64,000 nt of DNA from Earliella scabrosa (Eukaryota; Basidiomycota; Agaricomycetes; Polyporales; Polyporaceae), in contig JABYQQ010000013.1 in NCBI GenBank assembly GCA_022605405.1, positions 1,457,978-1,521,977 of the forward strand. The letters are read 5' to 3'. Made by a program: the position numbers and the translations under genes. Shown here one piece after another: positions 46,526 through 58,731 of the stretch (position 1 is the first letter of the stretch; each line of letters starts with the position of its first letter). A model generated the notes under the pieces. It worked only from the letters and a program-made list of their open reading frames with translations. It was not told where the DNA came from and ran no database searches.

Positions 46526-48712
46526 ATGTCCGAACCATCCACATCACAGCAGAAAGCCAAGGAGAAGGCAGTCGACCCCGAGCTGATCGCATCCTCCGCG
46601 CACGCCGAAGACGAAGAAGATCACTCTGGCTCCGAAGGCTCTGAGGATGAGGATGAGGCTGCGGCTGCTGGGTCCTCCTCCGCGGTGCAGGTAGCGACGC
46701 CGTCTACGACAAGCAAGAAGAAAAAGAAGAAACGGTCGAAGGCGGCGAAGGCCCTGAACGCGCTTCGCGGCGGGAGCAAGGACGCGATCCCGGACGATGT
46801 CGTTAAGATCGTCCTCGAGAAAGTCCGCGCGGAGGGCGGCGAGGCCGCGGCGGGTGCGGATGCGGAGACAGTCAGGATGGCGCTGGAGCAGATGAAGCTG
46901 AAGGATGTCGTCCAGGGCAAGTCGGGCATTGGAGGGAAGAATAAGAAGGATACGGGAGGGCACAAGGTGCGTGTGCCTCGGTACTCATCTCGCCGACGCT
47001 CTACCGACGAAGACTCCATCCCGAGTAGTTCTGGGCAACACAGCCAGTGCCGCAACTAGGTATGGCGATGTCCTGCTCGGCAAAGAGAGAATTGTGTGAC
47101 TAAGGTAGTGCATCTAGGCGAAGCCCCGCCAGAGGCGGATGGACCTATTGAACCATCCAAACCTCGAGAAGAGGTCCGGCAGGAACCATACCCATTGCCC
47201 AAGGAGTTCATGTGGTCCACGATCGATATCAATGACCCTGCACAAGTAAGCCGAACTCATTTTCCTCGAGTCCTCGTTCCGGATTGACTTGTTTCCAGTT
47301 AAGGGAACTATACGAGCTACTCTCTGCAAACTACGTCGAGGACGATGATGCCTCATTCCGCTTCCAGTACTCTGCTGAGTTCCTGTCCTGGTGCGTCTAA
47401 TTGTCGCGGACGCTTTACCACTGCTTAGTCGATTTTCAGGGCCCTGAAGCCTCCAGGTCAACACCCAGAGTGGCTCGTCGGCGTGAGAGTAGCGTCGAGC
47501 AAGAAACTTGTTGCGTTCATCTCCGCCGTGCCCATTAGAGTCCGCGTCCGCGAGAAGTGAGCAAGTGACTGATCCTCAACGGTCGCCCAATCGCTCATAA
47601 TATACTCCACCAGCCAGTTCGACGCAAGCGAGGTGAACTTCCTATGTGTACACAAGAAATTGCGCTCCAAGCGGTTAGCACCCGTGTTGATCAAGGAGGT
47701 CACCCGCCAATGTCATCTCCAAGGCATCTTCCAAGCACTGTACACAGCAGGAGTTCTCCTACCCACTCCAGTGTCCAATTGCCGGTACGTCGCACGGCCC
47801 GCTTGTGGAGGCCCATCACGACGCTCAACACTGCGCCATGCCCGGCTTGCAGATACTACCATCGATGCATCAACATTCCCAAGCTAGTCGACGTCCACTT
47901 CACGGGCATTCCCTCCAATTCCACACTTGCGCGCATGATCCGCCTACACAAGCTCCCCGATCGCCCTCGACTGCTCGACCAGGGTCTACGTGAGATGGAG
48001 GAGCGCGACGTTCCGCAGGTCGCGGACCTCTTCTCTCGCTACATGGAACGATTCGGCATGGTGCCTGTGATGAACGAGGACGAAGTCCGCCACCAGTTCC
48101 TCAGTGGTCTGGGCGAAGGACCGCGAGGCGGGAACACATGGAAGATCAAGCGAGAGGGCCAAGTCGTATGGACGTACGTCGTCGAGGTTAGCCCAAGTCG
48201 TCCCGTCTTTCGGTTGTCGCGCGAGTGCTGACAAACACACGCTCAAACGCAGAATCCGAAGACGCACAAGATCACGGACTTCTTCTCGTTCTACTCGTTG
48301 CCGTCGACGATCATCAACCACACCAAGCACAACGTGCTCAACGCCGCATACCTCTTCTACTACGCCACCGAAACCGCGTTAGAGGAGGGCGCGGAGGAGA
48401 GCGGACGGCTGAAGAAGCGGCTCGAGGAGCTCGTAGGCGATGTGCTCATCATCGCAGACAACGCGCAATTTGATGTGCTCAACGCGCTCACGCTGATGGA
48501 CAACGTATCGTTCTTGTCCGATCTCAAGGTATGTTTCGCTACGCACCAACGGTGACGACGATGAGGCGGACGTTGACAGTCGCTCGTAGTTCGGCCAGGG
48601 AGACGGTGTCCTTAATTTCTACTTGTACAACTGGCGCACCGGACCCCTGTCAGGTATGACCCCGGTGGACGGCATTCCTGCTGGTAAAGGCGTTGGTGTG
48701 GTGATGCTGTGA
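46526..48712 (+). CDS. NMT1: glycylpeptide N-tetradecanoyltransferase
   Basis: Transfers myristate from myristoyl-CoA to the N-terminal Gly of target proteins; acts in the cytosol and on ribosomes and is normally essential and single copy. The N-terminal 150 residues are charged and disordered, with a Lys-rich run ([17 protein letters not shown]) suited to ribosome contact. Then come [60 protein letters not shown], the CoA-binding block [21 protein letters not shown] (shown in part), [52 protein letters not shown] and [15 protein letters not shown]. It ends VGVVML, so the C-terminal Leu whose carboxylate is the catalytic base in yeast Nmt1 is kept. ATG at 46526 is chosen because an upstream in-frame ATG (46448) would add only atypical sequence. 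About nine short introns; intact. Confidence 0.95.
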
Positions 48713-49846
48713 TCCCGGTCAAGGTAGGACGTCGTTTCCCTCTACGCGATTGCTGGCCTGACATTACGAGTACATAGTTCTCCTTGGGCTGGGGGAACGA
48801 AGCAGTGGTGGCGTTTCAGGCCTCCCTAGCAACACTTACATTTTCCTCCTATGATTGGTGGTCCAACCATCATCGTACCCAAACTTACTTCCGACTTTGC
48901 AGAGCCGATATTTGCCGTCAAGCTGAGCTCAAATTCATAAATCCCAATAGATCTAACACGGATTGCAACAGTCTAGGAGATATGTATGTAGTATGCAGTA
49001 GCCATTCGTAGCCGTCCGCACAACAGACTGAGTCCGATCACGCTGACTATCCACACATTCTGCGCGCGGCCCACCCAAAGCATCGAACATGATCTGCATT
49101 GCCTAAGACGCGTCCATCTTTGATCGTGGGTGTGGTTCCAAGAGGTCCGTGGAGGTTCCCGCATTTGTTCGCGCATCGCCTCGTTGAACTTCCTACCTCG
49201 GACACCCGCCTCGCTCTTAAATGTACACCTCCCCCGAATTGCCCTCATTGACAGTCTATAGTCCACCGGAATCAATGCCATTTGTATGAGCGGAGTTTTT
49301 GGACAAAATAAAGCTAAGCCCAAAGTGCCTGCGCTCCTCTTCGATGTCTGCAGTTTCACACAATTGCTGCAAACAGCAGACAACAGCAGTCCATGGGTAA
49401 CGATTGTCTGCAGATGTACAGTAATGTAAGCATCACAAGTGGGGACGGTACTCTATCAATCTCCAAGTGACCGTGCGTGCTCTCCGCCGGCGTAACATGC
49501 GGTTGAAGCGCAATGTCTCCGCTTGTCCCACATTGTCCGCATTTGCGCGTGTTTGTCAAGGCGTCAATATTCCAACCCGCACAGCCACTTACTCACCACC
49601 TTCGCCTCCTCGTCCCGCGTTGTACAATGTTGTCCCCCATTGCAGCGTATTGTAGATCCTTGGCCTCTGGTATTTCCAACACACTTCGTCAGCATGACAA
49701 CCTGTTGCTTGGCCCCCGCTTGGCATGTTATCACGCCATTTTTCGTCTTCCTTTTTTTCTCCGTCGCCTTCCTCTAGAGGATATATAAGGCTGCGGCGGG
49801 GGATACCCTCTCCCCCGCGTCCCATCATTAACGCCCACCCTTACGC
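48713..49846. other. intergenic region, boundary of the accessory block
   Basis: About 1.1 kb between NMT1 and the HECT-like gene. It has no recognisable exons. GTTGT/CATTG-type short words recur around 49510-49660 (TTGTCC, CATTGT, TGTTGTCC) without forming a clean repeat. Confidence 0.4.
49782..49788 (+). promoter_or_regulatory. TATA box of the HECT-like gene
   Basis: A perfect TATATAA in a GC-rich setting, 59-65 bases before the ATG at 49847, followed by a CT-rich leader. One of the clearest core promoters in the window. Confidence 0.6.
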
Positions 49847-52800
49847 ATGGCGTCGACCAACTTTCCTCGACAAAACTGCGTCCACCCCGAGTGCATCGCC
49901 CATCCGGACGGTTCGTGCGCCGACTTCCTCGTCACCTGCAATGGCACTTCACGGTCGGTGAGTTCTTGTCCCGCCAAGTCCCTATCCCCCGCACGTCGGT
50001 GTCCCACCAACACCTATTCCCCCAGACTGCCATCTTTCCCGACGAGCCCTGCAGCGCATGCGATCATCCGTGGTATAGTCATCGCATCACTCGTGACGAG
50101 GTCGAAGGGCGCGAGGACAATCTGCGCCGCGGGGCATCCCTCGTGACAGGGTGTGGAGGTTTCTTCGCGGTCAGTCCCCTTTGTCTCCTGTCCTGCTTGC
50201 CTCCGCTGAGTCTTCTTAGGCCTCTGACCCCTCCTCGTGGGTTGGGTTGACAGTGTGCGTGTGCTCTCGCTCTCTTCGGGCACATGACCTCCTGCGCGCG
50301 TCCGTCGTCCATCCTGGGTACGTCGTTCTGTCTCTCGCATGTGCGTTTCCCATCACCGTCGCTCACGTCCTTCATGGGACATAGACTCTCTGCCCCGCCG
50401 CAGCTTACCACAACCCATCCACCCCCGACCCCTTTCTTTCCTCCAGGCCTCTCCTTACCACCCTCCTCTGCCAGCGACGTCGCGGCCCATAGTCCCATCT
50501 TCGCCTATGGTGGACTTCCCCCTCCGGCTCCTGGCCGCACGATTGATCGTCGCAACGTCAGCGCTGAGCGGGCTCGCAATGCCGTTGCCGTTGCTCACAA
50601 TGCTCCGCGCATACGCACCTCGGGCAGTAGTCGCGTCGTCTCCGCTCCTGTCCAGGGCTCGTCGGTCACGCCCATCTCCGCCACTGCTCACGCCGCAGAC
50701 CATGAGGACGAGGAGTGCCTCAATTTTATGTTATACCCCATGGTGGTACGTACATCCTTCCTTTGGGTTGGTTTCTCTCCTGAAATGTCGCCCTCAGCAC
50801 CCTGCCTCACCCGACCATCCCGGCGCGCATCCCGGCGCCGTCCTTCAGTTCTCAGGCGAACGTTTCACTCAACTCGCTCGTCAGACCGAGGCGTGGCACT
50901 ACGTGATGACCATCAAGTTGCCGAAGACTGGTCAGGTTTGGGACACGTTCGGTCGACAGGTCGTCGATCACTGTCAACGTCACCGAATTGAACTTCCCGG
51001 CTTCGACGCTTCAAAGCCCTTCACGTCGCCCCAGGACCTTCCGTTCCATCTGTTGTCCTCTTCGCCGAAGTCGAAGGCACCAGTCCGCGTTCACATCATC
51101 TGCGATGACATCGGTGCGACCGACTTTACGCTGAAGACCTTGCTCGAGGCCCGCTTCACTCACCTCTCATGGCCGTTGCCGGGACCGCGAGGATCACATC
51201 GACTCCTTCGTGGCTGTGAGTACTTGCGCTCTCCTTCTCTGTTCTTCGTTACTGACCGCGTCTCAGGTGTTCGGTACGGTGACACTCTCACCCATCTCGA
51301 TCGAGAGCTTGAAGTGTATCGCGCCCCCAACGTCTTCGGCTTGGACGACTTCGAGCGCATCCAATGCCGGGATCTGTTGCATCCTTGCGGCCCTCGCCGC
51401 CTGTTGGCTTGCGTCGTTCCTCTACTCAAAGCAGAATGCGTCCGCGGGTGTCCGACTTCGTCTCAGGGCTCAGAGCCGTCTACCAGCACCGCGGCCTTGG
51501 ACGAGATGGAGATTGACGAGGCATTAAACAGGCGCCTTGACACTCCAAGCCCACCCCCCATCAGTGAGGTCATAGCTGCGCTCCAAAACTCCTCGCCGTT
51601 GTTCGTGCCGGACTCCGATAACGAGGACATTCTCCTGCCGCCCCTTCCTCAGCCTGACTTCTCCGCGATGGACCCAGACCTCCTCGCTCGCGCTACTTTC
51701 ACGCGGTCTCCCAATGACGGCCAGCTCCTCCTCAACATCCCACTCTCGCCGATCCCTGTTGGGCCTCCAGCCGCCTCCTCCTCCACCCACCATGCCCTCC
51801 CCCCACTACCAAGACGTTCAACACGGGTACGCCACCCTCACGCTCACTGTGTCCCTTGCACTCATTCATCGAGCCTCCCACAGAACCGCGTTCGCCCACG
51901 GCCCGTCGTTAGGCAGGCCTCTGGGAGTGCTCATCAACATGACGAGCTCACAGTGTTTGGTGAGCCTTCTCGTCCAACCACGCCGCCTCCGGGAGAGCAG
52001 ACACCTGTGGCCCAGGTACGTCATTGTACTTGGCAGCACGTAGGCGGGCGGGCGAACTTACGACGCCGTGATAGCCTCCTCTATCCCCTCAGCTTCCCGA
52101 TTCAGAAGTCCGACCTTGGAACCGCCGGCGCACCGAGTCCCCTGTCCCCTCGACTTCGACCACGCCCCCTGCAGGCGAGGTATGTTATACGTTCTATGTC
52201 CGAGATGCTATTGACTTATACCCTTCATCAAGGTGCACGAGTCTTTGCATCCACCATCGGGCGCCGAGCTCTTGTCATGGGCTGAACGCGTGCGCGCCCT
52301 CATTCCTAACATTCCGGAGGATATGCCACCCCCGCACTTCCGCGCGCCGTCCGCGCAGATGGCGGCAGACATGCTCATCGCACTCATCCGCTGGCACTTT
52401 GAGAACCCCGAGGGCCCTGTTGGATTCGCCGCACGCGCGTCCTTCCGCCGACAGTACGAAGACCGCTTCCCAGGGCCAGGATGCCTTTGGGCCTTCACCA
52501 GCCTTGCCAGTCTTATACGACGTTCTCACGCTCTTTCTTTGGAGATGTGAGTAATTCATTCAGCGTGGTGCATGGTAACTCTCACTAATCGCTACTCACT
52601 GCAGCGGCGACAGTACTGCTGGGGGCATGGCCATCGGGGACAGTCCCACCCGCACCGTAATGCGCCTGGCAGTACAGACCATCTTAGCCAACGGCGAGCT
52701 ATGGCAGCCCATGGGTCGCTTCCACACGATCCGCACCCACATTGGGGGCCCGCAAGGCGTGCACGAGCGCGAGGTGTCAATGAAGACCGCGGGGTTTCTG

Positions 52801-54013
52801 GCCTTGATGCACATGGCTGGCGGGCACGGTGGGCCCTTCCCCGCGTCGCCGTTCTTGCTGCGTCACGTCGTTGAGGGGCGCTCTTCGTGTTCCATCGATC
52901 ACGCGTTCATGCGCCTCATCGACCCGGACCTGTATGATGGACTGCGTCTGTGGGTTGATCATGACAAAAGCGACGACCTCCCGGCCAGCCCGAGCAATCC
53001 CTTGTTCGCGCTGCTGACCGCCGCCGATATAGATGTCAGTCATTCGTTCTGCGCTTCTTCGTTGGTGATCTAACGTTTGTGTCGTTCTAGCCTCATGCCT
53101 GTTCACGCCCTCCCTCCGCGCAAGATCTGCTGTGGATTGAGCAAACCCTTGTGTCCTTCGCAGCTCTCGGGGCGAAGGACATCTCGCAAACAGCCGACTT
53201 TCGCGCTTTCCAGGCAGGGATGACGCATGTGCTTCCTGCTGGTACCACGTTGGCTGAGGTGCGCGACTCCTACGCCCTTTCTCTCGCTAAAGCTCATTTT
53301 GGTGCACAGCTTTTCGAAGGGCGTTCCCGGGACTTCATAGCGGCCATGTGCAACCATCAACTAGAGTCCACCGACACTCTCATTCCTCACATTCATTTCG
53401 AGTCCACGCTGGATCGTGAGCTCATCCAGGCCGCCACAGCCAACTCCGATTTCATCGACAACGACACTTGGGACGTCTTGTACGAGAACCTCTTCGAGGA
53501 GCGTCTCCTGCGCTACCTCCGCGGCACGGGACATCCTGACCATCCCGACGTCATCGCCGTTGTCGGTGTGGAGGAGTATAGTCGCTCCCTGGGTGATCCG
53601 GTTCTTCGCTCGCGCCTGTTCTTGCACACGGTGTCAGGCTCCGATCTCGTCCCTCTCGACCCCAACTGGAAGCTTCGGGTGAGCTTGATCTTGGCCGCTC
53701 TCATCTCCCGGACAGCTTGACTGACCTCGTCGTGCGCAGATCAAATTCAGACATCGTCGAGGGAGGCGCGAGCCAGACACATCCAACAAACACGCGCCGT
53801 TGCCTAGAGCTGTGCGTATCGTCTGCATCATCTCCCTCATGCTCGGTCTAACATAGCCACTGGCAGCTGGAGGTTCATTCATGCTTCTACGACTGCGTGG
53901 TCACAGTCGATGCCGGGTTGCGTAATTTGTTGCTAGAGCCCCCTCCGTATGCCGCATTTGAGGCATGGATCCACGGAGCGTTTCTCAGCCCAGAGCTATA
54001 CAACGCGGTGTAG
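49847..54013 (+). CDS. Cys-rich protein with HECT-like E3 ligase C-terminus
   Basis: Long multi-exon gene, roughly 1,200 residues. The first exons are zinc-binding in type: QNCVHPECIAHPDGSCADF, then PDEPCSACDHPWYSHR, VTGCGGFFA and CACALALFGHMTSC. A middle part of low complexity carries an ordered exon (AWHYVMTIKLPKTGQVWDTF, VRVHIICDDIGATDF, THLDRELEVYRAPNVFGLDD). Splicing RRTESPVPSTSTTPPAGE to VHESLHPPSG keeps one frame into the C-terminal half, which has STAGGMAIGDSPTRTVMRLA, FPASPFLLRHVVEG, LRSRLFLHTVSGSDLVPLD and LPRALEVHSCFYDC, ending at TAG 54011-54013. Order and spacing resemble a HECT domain (GG near the N-lobe start, a TGSSxVPL-like step, a Cys after a final LP), so the Cys in HSCF could accept ubiquitin. 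The match is distant and the Asn-Gln of classical HECT motifs is absent. Exons 51.1-52.1 kb are less certain; it could be two genes. Confidence 0.65.
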
Positions 54014-54229
54014 TTGTTGCGGCGGCATGTGATTGTATCGGTGACGGTAGCTACGCGTTTGTACCTCGCTGTTGGAATGTCATCATCGTTGCATGCCTGC
54101 CTTCATCACGTGCGCGGTTGTTGAACTGGCAAGCACGACAGCGTCTATCTGGGCCCTCTTATCCTGCTACTACCACTAGCCTCTGTTCCTCACTCCCGAC
54201 CCATCCTTCCCCGCAAACGCAACAAGAGC

Positions 54230-54810
54230 ATGTCGTCGTCCCCCGATCACCAGCCTCTACCTGCCAGCCCGGTCGGGTATTCCACCAGCTCTTCGAACCG
54301 CTCTCCCACCCCTGCCCCCCCTCAGGAAGTCACCACACGCCCGCGGTCAACCGGAGAGCGCCATTCAAATCCTCGCAAACGCCACCGAATCTGCGTGGAG
54401 GATATAGACTCATTGGCAGAGGCGGACCTGGATGACGCAGACGCACACACGTCTAAACGGACAGCATCTGCTGAGTACCGAGCTGCTTGCGTTCAATGCG
54501 CGCAGGCAGGCAAATCGGGCGAGTGCACGAAGAATCGGCGGACGATTGGCTGTCGCCGCTGTAATGCTCGGCGGTTGAGCTGCTCGTTTCGTTCAGGTAT
54601 GCCTTTCATTCCTGAACAGTGGCGGAAGTGCTCTAATGGGACTACCAAGATGTCACAGCATCTCAAGACGACCTCGCCCTGCCTCGCGTGATAGTCCATG
54701 TTGACTCAACGCTCGCCGCACTGCTGTCACATGTCCGTTTGTTGGCAGCGACCCTAGACCATGTGCAGGGGGAGGTTCAACAATTGCGACGGCAGCTAGA
54801 CCATCATCAG
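54230..54810 (+). CDS. Cys6 zinc-cluster protein with coiled coil, 5' part
   Basis: Two well-supported exons. The first begins MSSSPDHQPLPASPVGYS, is Ser/Pro rich and basic (NPRKRHRICVEDID), and holds six cysteines: CVQC, GEC, IGCRRC and LSC, spaced C-x2-C-x8-C-x8-C-x2-C-x6-C. This resembles the fungal Zn2Cys6 DNA-binding cluster in composition, though the spacing differs from the Gal4 type. After a 52-base intron the second exon gives a leucine-rich helix (TLAALLSHVRLLAATLDHV, QQLRRQLDHHQ) that should form a coiled coil, the usual partner of a zinc cluster. The 3' continuation could not be settled; likely exons lie further on up to about 56.2 kb. Probably a DNA-binding regulator, or a mobile-element accessory protein given its neighbours. 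Confidence 0.6.
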
Positions 54811-56295
54811 GGTGGAGGAACGTGGCGTCCGAGAGGCGTTGTCGGTGAGGTCCTCTCTTCCCCTTCGCAGGCACCACCTTCCCATGTCCCCTGTTCGGTC
54901 TCCCCCACCTCCTGGGTTTCATCGCACATCTGTGAAGAGACGGATGCGCATCAGGAGTGTAGGCATTTGGGGACTCACGTCTGTCGATGCTGCACCGCAT
55001 CACAACCAACAGTGGCCCCCCTACGGCCGGCCAGTGTGGGATTCCAAGCGATCTCCCCCTCGCCCGCTTTCCCTGAAACCATATGAAGGTTGCATGTTCA
55101 ATGCGCTGCGAATCACAACCAAGGGTTTGGCACCTACGATGTCTCCAAGAGGCAGTGGAAGGTCATCAAGGTGAGTGTTGCACATCAGCGGCGAGATCTT
55201 GACCTCTCAACCTGACTGCTACTGACTCTTGCACACAGCTGGTTACCACTTTGTGTCGTCTCCCCCCCGTAACGCGTTCATAGCCTTCTGTCCGTTTGCA
55301 TCAGTGTATGTCACCTCTCTACGTACTCCATGCCATAGCCGTTCGAGAACGCTGTGGCCGTCGCTAAGACTCGCTTTCGAATACGTCATGGATCGGCGAG
55401 CAGACCCTCATGCGCCTCCTGACGGCATCTCTCGCCGCTGCGCTCCCTCGTGTCCACCGTCCATGCGCTTGTTATCGGCAGCAGTTTCTGCCGTTGGTCT
55501 CTGTCGAATACCGATAGGGTCTCAGGTTGATCCAGGCCCTGGCGACGGGGCTCTTTGTCACCTGAATCCTTGTATTCCATCACGCCACTGCCCGGGGCGA
55601 CGGGCAAATGATTGTTGCTGGGTGGCCAGGTGCCAGTCTGCGTTCGCATCGTCTTCTCCTCGGGCGCACTGACCTGTTCAATCCGTGCAGGTATGCCCCC
55701 AGGTGAAGACAACTACAGACCATTTAACCCTATGAGCCCGTACGTAATATGGGCAACCTATGTGCGTGTTGTGGGTGGCAGACACATGCGCGAATCACTG
55801 TTGCTTGTCCGGCTGATGGCATAGATAACAATGACACATGTCCAGTGACTCATGCGCAGTTTGCGTGAGCTCGGCTTGTCGCCGCCGGCTTGGTACTTTC
55901 CGCCTAAGGTCCAGATTCTGCATGTGCATAGGTGACATTTCTAACCCTTGGTCCACGGCACATAACCTCACGTTGTTGCTAGACTGGTACGAGCGGAATG
56001 CCCAGGCGATCCATGTCTCTATGCTGGGCGCAGAGGTGAATGAACAGTCAAGACAGCCTCCCGGACGTTCATCAGGCGCCAGGACCAGTGCCAAGCCAGC
56101 TTCGGGGGGAGACTCTGTGCCCCCCCCCTCCCCCCGGCCAGCCCGCGCATCGAGATCCAGGGTTTTTCTCCGCCACGATCAGAGCCCAAAATCGCACTGT
56201 CGGAGTATGTCGCTCAGTAGTCCCGTGGCCGATATAAATGTTGACGTGTTCCTGTGGGCCTGTTCGTGGACCATCTCCACCCTTCACCAGTCTCC
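54811..56295 (+). other. probable further exons of the zinc-cluster gene, unresolved
   Basis: Several segments look like exons but do not join with certainty: RSPPPPGFHRTSVKRRMR near 54.9 kb, EQTLMRLLTASLAAALPRV near 55.4 kb, LIQALATGLFV near 55.5 kb, a FNPMSPYVIWATYVRVVG stretch near 55.7 kb, and TAHNLTLLLDWYERNAQAIH near 55.95-56.0 kb. Each is followed or preceded by usable splice sites. They may be the C-terminal half of the zinc-cluster gene or a separate small gene. Confidence 0.4.
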
Positions 56296-58731
56296 ATGTC
56301 ATCGCGTGGCCGCCGTGGCTCTCGTCGCGGACGTCGACTCGCCCCACCCTCTGGTGGTCGCGGAGGCAGAGGCCGTGTCCGTGTCCCTGCCTTGCCGAAC
56401 GGTGATCTCTCTGGCTCTCATGACAGCGCTTCACCCGTTGTAGGCCCCTCGCATCACATGTCACCTACTCTCAGGGAGGAGGGAACGTCTTCTGTCCCCA
56501 CAGTTCGTCGCTCTCAGCGACTTGCTGCCCAAGGTCCTACCGTAGGCCCATCCCCCTCTAGCACTGTGGTTCTCCAGATTCGCGAAGGAGATGAAGGCGG
56601 GGGTGTTGAACCTCCTACCGCACCCCCTCACTCCAACATAGGTGAGACACATGCGAGGTTCTCGACGCTATGGCTAACATCTGCTGTACGTCCTGTTAGT
56701 TGGAGTACCACCCTCCGCGCCTTTGTCGTCCACTCACGACCTCGACGAAATGGATGGAGCGGATCACTGCTCTGATGCCGGTTCTGAGTTGTCGTATCTC
56801 ACGGATGACGATTGCGTCTTTCCTCCAGGTGGGTAGAGGGTTCTTGTGGCTGGGTTAGGCGCATGGCTCACATCCAATTCCTCAATTATTAGGTCAGGCC
56901 ACTCCGCCTCCATCACTGGAGGCCATGAACATCTCCCCCACTCGTGAGCATCATTCTGCGCCCGCTTCGCACTCGGTGAGTGGCCTGTTAGCGCCCCCTC
57001 TGTCCTCCGCTCATGGTGCGGGCTCGTAGCTCTCTCCCGCTGAGCGTTCAGACGCGATCCCGTTGGTTGGGAGTGCTTTGGAGAACGACGTCGTCCCAGA
57101 GGCAGGGGATGAGCCAACGGCGAGCGAGCCTACGCTAGCCTGGTTCCAAGCCCGGTTTGCAGTTGCATACCGCCCGCCCGATGAGAATCTCACCGCTCAC
57201 CACCAACGCGCTCAGGAGGGTCTCAGGGTATGTGTGCTCTTGACACATTAACCACAGCCGTGTCTGAATGAGACATATGCAGGCCTCTCGTTCCCCCGAG
57301 CCACTTGCGGAAGACGTGGACGCAAGGCTGACCACACCCACCACGCACGGAGGCAATCAGACTCTCACAGCGCAAGTTTCGCTTCCCCACCGTGCGCTAT
57401 CCTTCCCCTCTGCTCCCCATGCCTGCTTGCCTGTACGTTTGGACTCTTCGGCCGGCGTCACTCCTGCAACTCCCGACCCTCAGGTCGCTCCCGCCGCCCA
57501 ACTCGCTCAGGTCGCTGCCTCCGCTCACATCGCTGTGGCCCGCCCCTCCGCTGACGTCATTTTGGCCGCGAACGTCCGTCCTGCCGCTCCCGTGGTCTCC
57601 GCCCCTCCCGCCATTCACAGGGCTCCAGCCGTTCAGGTTGCTCCCGCCGTTCAGGTTGCTCGGGCCGCTCCGGCCGCTCCGGCCGCTCACGTCGCTGCAG
57701 CTGCTCCCACCGTTCACGTCGCTGCCACAGCTCCCGCCGCTTACGTTGCTGCAACCGCTCCCACCGCTCCCGCCGCTCACGTTGCTGCCACCGCTCCCGC
57801 CGCTCACGTCGCTGCAAGCGCTCCCGCCGCTCACGTCGCTGCCACCCCTCCCGCCGTCCACGTAGCTCCCGCCGCTACCGGGGCTCCGGTCGCTCATGTC
57901 GCGCCTGCCGCTTCCGTTGCGCCGGGTCCTCCACCCGGTGTACAGGTTGTCCCTATGGGCAATGCGCCTCTCATCGCTAATGCGGGCTTGGTGGGACACG
58001 GCGCGGTCGTCGGCAACCAGGGGCCGGTTGGATATGCCCCAATCCCAGCTCAAGCTCATGGCATCGCGCCCGGCGCCGTCCCAGGTGGCCACGCAGCTGC
58101 AGCCCCCCCTCCTGCAGCGGTGGGTCCACCTGCGCCTGTCGCAGTAGGCGGTGGGCACGACGGCCCCAGGGCGGCTGCAAGGGCCTACCTGTGGCGTCTG
58201 TTTCCCGTCCGCGCAGCGCTGGCGGCGTTCCTGATGGAGAACCCTCTGGCCTACGGCGTTGGCTATCGTGACCTGCTCCGCCTACGGGCGATACGAGGTG
58301 CGCAGCGCGATTTGCGCATTGGCTACGGACAGCATGAGCCCTCGTCGGTGATGGTTGATGACGCCGGTCAACCTCTGCTCATCACTGTCGAGGATACTGT
58401 GGCCGCTTTTGGGATGAGCAGCTTTCATACCTATCTGACGCTTCGCTCGCGCTCAAATAGCTTGTACGCTTTCTATCAGTGGATGAGCACGAACGCGTCC
58501 CTCTTCGACGGTGGTGATCATCAAGAGGAGAGGGAGTTTCTCCAGGTTTTGCACGCGTTCTTCTCCCCAGAGCGCATACCTGACCTCCTACGGCGCAGGG
58601 AACTCTCTTCTTCCCAGCGGGCGGCCGTTCACACCGCCATTCCAGCGCTGTGGCGGAAGGCCGAACAGATTCTCAGAGCACGTGGTATGGCACGGAAGGA
58701 TCTGGGGCAGGCAGATGATATATACGACTGA
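56296..58731 (+). CDS. Arg/Gly-rich protein with Ala-Pro-His-Val repeats, unknown
   Basis: Five exons with clean splice sites join to about 740 residues. It starts MSSRGRRGSRRGRR, a strongly basic Arg/Gly segment suited to nucleic-acid binding or nuclear import. Disordered acidic and Ser/Pro exons follow (DLDEMDGADHCSDAGSELSY). A helical exon with LAWFQARFAVAYRPPDE precedes a long repeat region of APAAHVAAT units (57480-57915) and then a Gly/Pro-rich linker. The last 190 residues look folded: RAYLWRLFPVRAALAAFLME, GYRDLLRLRAIRGAQRDLRI, FGMSSFHTYLTLRSRSNSLY, FLQVLHAFFSPERIPDLLRR. It ends at TGA 58729-58731. I do not recognise this C-terminal domain. Upstream of it lie the zinc-cluster and HECT-like genes in the same orientation. 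Confidence 0.65.
57480..57915 (+). repeat. 27-30-base coding minisatellite
   Basis: About fifteen imperfect units such as GCTCCCGCCGCTCACGTCGC encoding APAAHVAAT and variants (QVAPAV, AHVAPA). The length changes between units stay in multiples of three, so the array is kept in frame and is translated on the plus strand. The antisense frame is also open, but only as a consequence of the repeat. Confidence 0.8.

Noticed and set aside
57397..58158. Long minus-strand frames across the Ala-Pro repeat (Gly-Ser-Asp-Val rich)
   Set aside because: A by-product of the repeat's codon pattern; the plus strand has flanking exons with splice sites and a folded C-terminus.
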